A stretch of DNA of 64,000 nt from Symbiodinium natans (taxonomy: Eukaryota; Sar; Dinophyceae; Suessiales; Symbiodiniaceae): the NCBI GenBank assembly GCA_905221605.1, contig CAJNDS010002679.1, positions 120,001 through 184,000 of the forward strand, in the 5' to 3' direction. The notes under the pieces were generated by a model that searched no databases, had not been told where the DNA came from, and worked only from the letters and a program-made list of their open reading frames with translations. Of the stretch, positions 61,520 through 64,000 are shown piece by piece. The number at the start of each line of letters is the position of its first letter. Within the stretch, counting starts at the first letter, position 1. The position numbers and the translations under genes are program-made.

Positions 61520-63255
61520 CCTTGAAGATCCCCCGTGTTCCGATGGCAAAGGACTTGGGAAAGGCGATGGCACAAACGCCATTCAGTTCGGAACAAAATG
61601 ATGGAAGGGGCGAAACAGACGACTGGAAGAACCGGAAAAGTGACAGAAATCCGGAGAACAAAGGTGGAAAATATCATGGGGTAAATTGGTGGCTTGCAGA
61701 TACCTGAACATTTCAGGGTGCGAAACAGACTTCTGACTCCAATCGCATGGCTTCCCAACAACCCCACCCCTCCTCCACCCCCGCGGTCTGCGTAGCCCAG
61801 GCAAAGGCACCATGACATGGATTGCACTCAAGACTCCAAGGTCTGATCTTCAGCAAAGACACACGACAGCATCAAACAAAAGTGCACACCTGCACACTCA
61901 ATATGCGTCACGCAGTTACACACGACTTCTGCGACAGACATACCTCACGCCACAACAGGGCCACAAGCTCAGGAAGAAAGATCAAAATGCCCCACCAGAT
62001 CTCCAAAGCTTTCTCCTTCGAGCCAACTCTCTGTCCTCCAAAAATCAGAAGCGCGCCAAAAGCACCCAAAACGCGAAATTTTCAACGGACGACGATTTTA
62101 CTATTTTCCCGCCAAATATCCAAACATCGAAAAATTTTCTTCCGCCTCCTGAGATGACTTTCTTGAGCACCACAGGGAATCGGGGAGAATCGGGAAGAGG
62201 ACGTCGGACCTTCCCGGCCAACTCAAGGCTCCCAAAGCACGGCCAAGTCAGGGAACGCGCCCGAAGTCAGCAACTTTCTCCCTTTTCACCTTTTTGTTTT
62301 GGTGATGTTGCGGTTTTCAAAGTTTTCCGCAAATTTTCCGGGAGCTTCGTTGCGTCAGATGACGGTGTTACAAGTGCGCGCTTTTGGAGGTTGGCAGGCT
62401 TGTCTCTCTGCCAAGGTCCTGGGTTCTGCAATCCCCTTGAAAGCCCTTCATAAAGCTCCCCTTGAGACTCCCTTTGCTGAAGGGGGGAGAGCCCATTTCA
62501 GCTCTCAACCTCGAGCACTGCTTTGACAAAAGGCAATTGGGCGTGCAGAGCTTCCCTTAACCAGACAGGCTTTGGTTTCCTTTATGGTCAGTAAAAGCAA
62601 CAAGAGAAAACCCAAAACTCCCACTGCAATTTCAATGCTCTGAACATGTCAAGAGGTCTGCCCTTGCCAACTGTGGTCCTGCAACGCCTGACTTCTTCAC
62701 GTGTTTGCTTCTGTGCCTCAGCCAACTGGCAGTTCAAGGTGTACACGCTTTACTGTTTCGTACCCGCTGATGCATTCTTTGACATCAGTGCCTTTCAAAC
62801 AAAAGATGCCAGGTGACATTGTAGGAAGGAGCGCTGACACGTTCACACAAGCCCGGCCACTTCAGGGCTTCAAGTTGAGCATTGAAAAAAGGGTTCCCAG
62901 AACCACGCGAAGCAACCAGACACAGGCCCCGCAACCCTGAACACGAGGGTCCCGCTATCATCCGACATTCCCGGTACAATTTGTGACTTTTCAGGTTTAC
63001 GGTCAGCTAAACCGAGTTCTAGTTTCCTTCAGCACCCGTGTCTGCAATTAAAAAGATGGTCAACCAACGCGAAAGTCTCTTGGCCCTGAACCTTCAATCC
63101 TGAACTTTCTCGTGTGCCAGTGGCGCCTCAGCGCCATTTGCGCGGCTGAAGAAGGAAATTGTGCAAACAGCAAATGGGACATGGGTTCAGGCTCATGTTG
63201 AGAGTGTAGGGGATAGAGTTGGCGGCGCCAGTGCAGTTTGTCAAAAGCTCGACTG
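61520..63255. other. No confident gene
   Basis: Several medium frames on both strands (61812-62453 plus, 62701-62940 plus, 62785-62979 minus) without motifs. A possible plus exon near 62724-62815 reads NWQFKVYTLYCFVPADAFFD after a pyrimidine-rich CTCAG. Confidence 0.4.
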
Positions 63256-63261
63256 TTTCGG

Positions 63262-63660
63262 TCAAGCATCGGATTCCCCGAAGATTCGATGCCTAAACCG
63301 ATGTGTGACTTCACGGAATGACTCTTGAGCCGCCAAGGCAGCAGTTTGATTCAGGCTGCAAGTTTCGTGCAAAAGCGTTGTCCCGAAGTCCTCAAGTTTT
63401 GGGGTATCCTCGCTGATGACGATGCAGCCTCCGCCTAGACTGAGCCTGAAAGTAAAACATTCTTGGTGGATCCGATATCTCAAATATTGTGACACCAGGG
63501 CCTGAGGCTCGTCGAGAATGCCTGTGATTTTTGGTTCCGCTGACCGCAAGCTCCCCTTTATCACAGAGATGCCTTTAAGGAAGTGTGCGCATTTTTTTGT
63601 TGAAGGGCACCCATGCTGTAGAGGAATCTGTGTGACTTTAAAGACAATTACACGCACTCA
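63262..63660 (-). CDS. Open frame of about 130 codons, unrecognised
   Basis: Minus strand open to a TGA at 63262-63264. Reads KKCAHFLKGISVIKGSLRSA, ITGILDEPQALVSQYLRYRI, SLGGGCIVISEDTPKLEDFG and AALAAQESFREVTHRFRHRI. Balanced composition and regular alternation of helix and strand suggest a real protein C-terminus. No ATG at its head, so probably a terminal exon; TCTACAG at about 63618 is a possible acceptor. No family recognised. Confidence 0.5.
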
Positions 63661-64000
63661 GCCGGAGCTGACGTCAAAAAGATGAACCACGCATTGTCGA
63701 CTACACCTAGGCGACCCCATCGGATGAAACCCAAGTTTCCGTGCCGCACCTAGCTACACCGCAATGGGATAACTTAGTCTAAGGGGCCATGTCCGAGACC
63801 TAAAGAACAAGTGTTTTTTTTGGTTTGCAGCTATAGTTGATGTTGTGGTGCTGGTGACGCCGAGCCTTCAGCCACTTTCAGGCCATTGAAAGGCCTCAAC
63901 CTGGGATCCACTTCATGCAGAGTTAAAGCCTGAGCCCTAAACCCTTGACGCGACAGGAGGTTCTGCACGGTTGTCACGCGGATCGGCTTTGAAATAATGA

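Overview
The window looks like nuclear DNA of an alveolate, most likely a dinoflagellate. That is inferred from the sequence. The grounds are: many very short exons separated by long non-coding DNA; introns that appear to start with GC or GA as well as GT; exons readable in known families all lying on the minus strand between about 8 and 46 kb; TTTAGGG-type telomere-like heptamers scattered through introns; and decayed LINE copies of a kind I associate with Symbiodiniaceae-like genomes. A chromerid or other alveolate is not excluded. There is no bacterial or organellar gene organisation. I found no tRNA, rRNA or CRISPR array, and no dinoflagellate spliced-leader relic by eye.

Layout. 0-5.4 kb: GC-rich graveyard of LINE retrotransposons, with reverse transcriptase pieces on both strands and one LINE 3' end nested inside another. 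5.6-6.05 kb: GA-rich simple repeats. 6-8 kb: no confident gene. 8.0-11.6 kb (perhaps to 14 kb): a split gene on the minus strand for an endonuclease/exonuclease/phosphatase (EEP, CCR4/nocturnin/Angel-like) protein, read as eight exons with the family motifs in order. 14-31.2 kb: short candidate exons in telomere-like intron DNA, interrupted by a 3.1-kb satellite of 112-bp units (17.87-20.99 kb). 32.7-34.6 kb: the largest open exon, a glycine-rich domain followed by a ribonuclease T2 domain with both catalytic signatures, broken once by a frame change. 35.9-38.7 kb: a chain of minus-strand exons including a signal-peptide-like one. 41.3-45.7 kb: a split tubulin-tyrosine-ligase (TTL) family gene on the minus strand with its hallmark motifs. 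45.96-50.3 kb: exons of one or more further minus-strand genes, two of them ending in stop codons. 50.7-64 kb: no telomere-like heptamers; minisatellites, inverted repeats, long trinucleotide arrays, an AT-rich block and a few unassigned open frames.

No operon logic links the genes. The recognisable products are an RNA-type phosphodiesterase/deadenylase, a probably secreted T2 ribonuclease and a tubulin-modifying ligase. Exon boundaries were placed by eye from reading frame, splice-like sites and codon third-position GC. Exons with family motifs are well supported. The others are candidates, and several also read acceptably on the opposite strand.

The most unusual feature is the intron architecture: on the coding strand many introns open with G-rich TTTAGGG-like repeats and close with the C-rich complement, so intron ends could pair as a hairpin.
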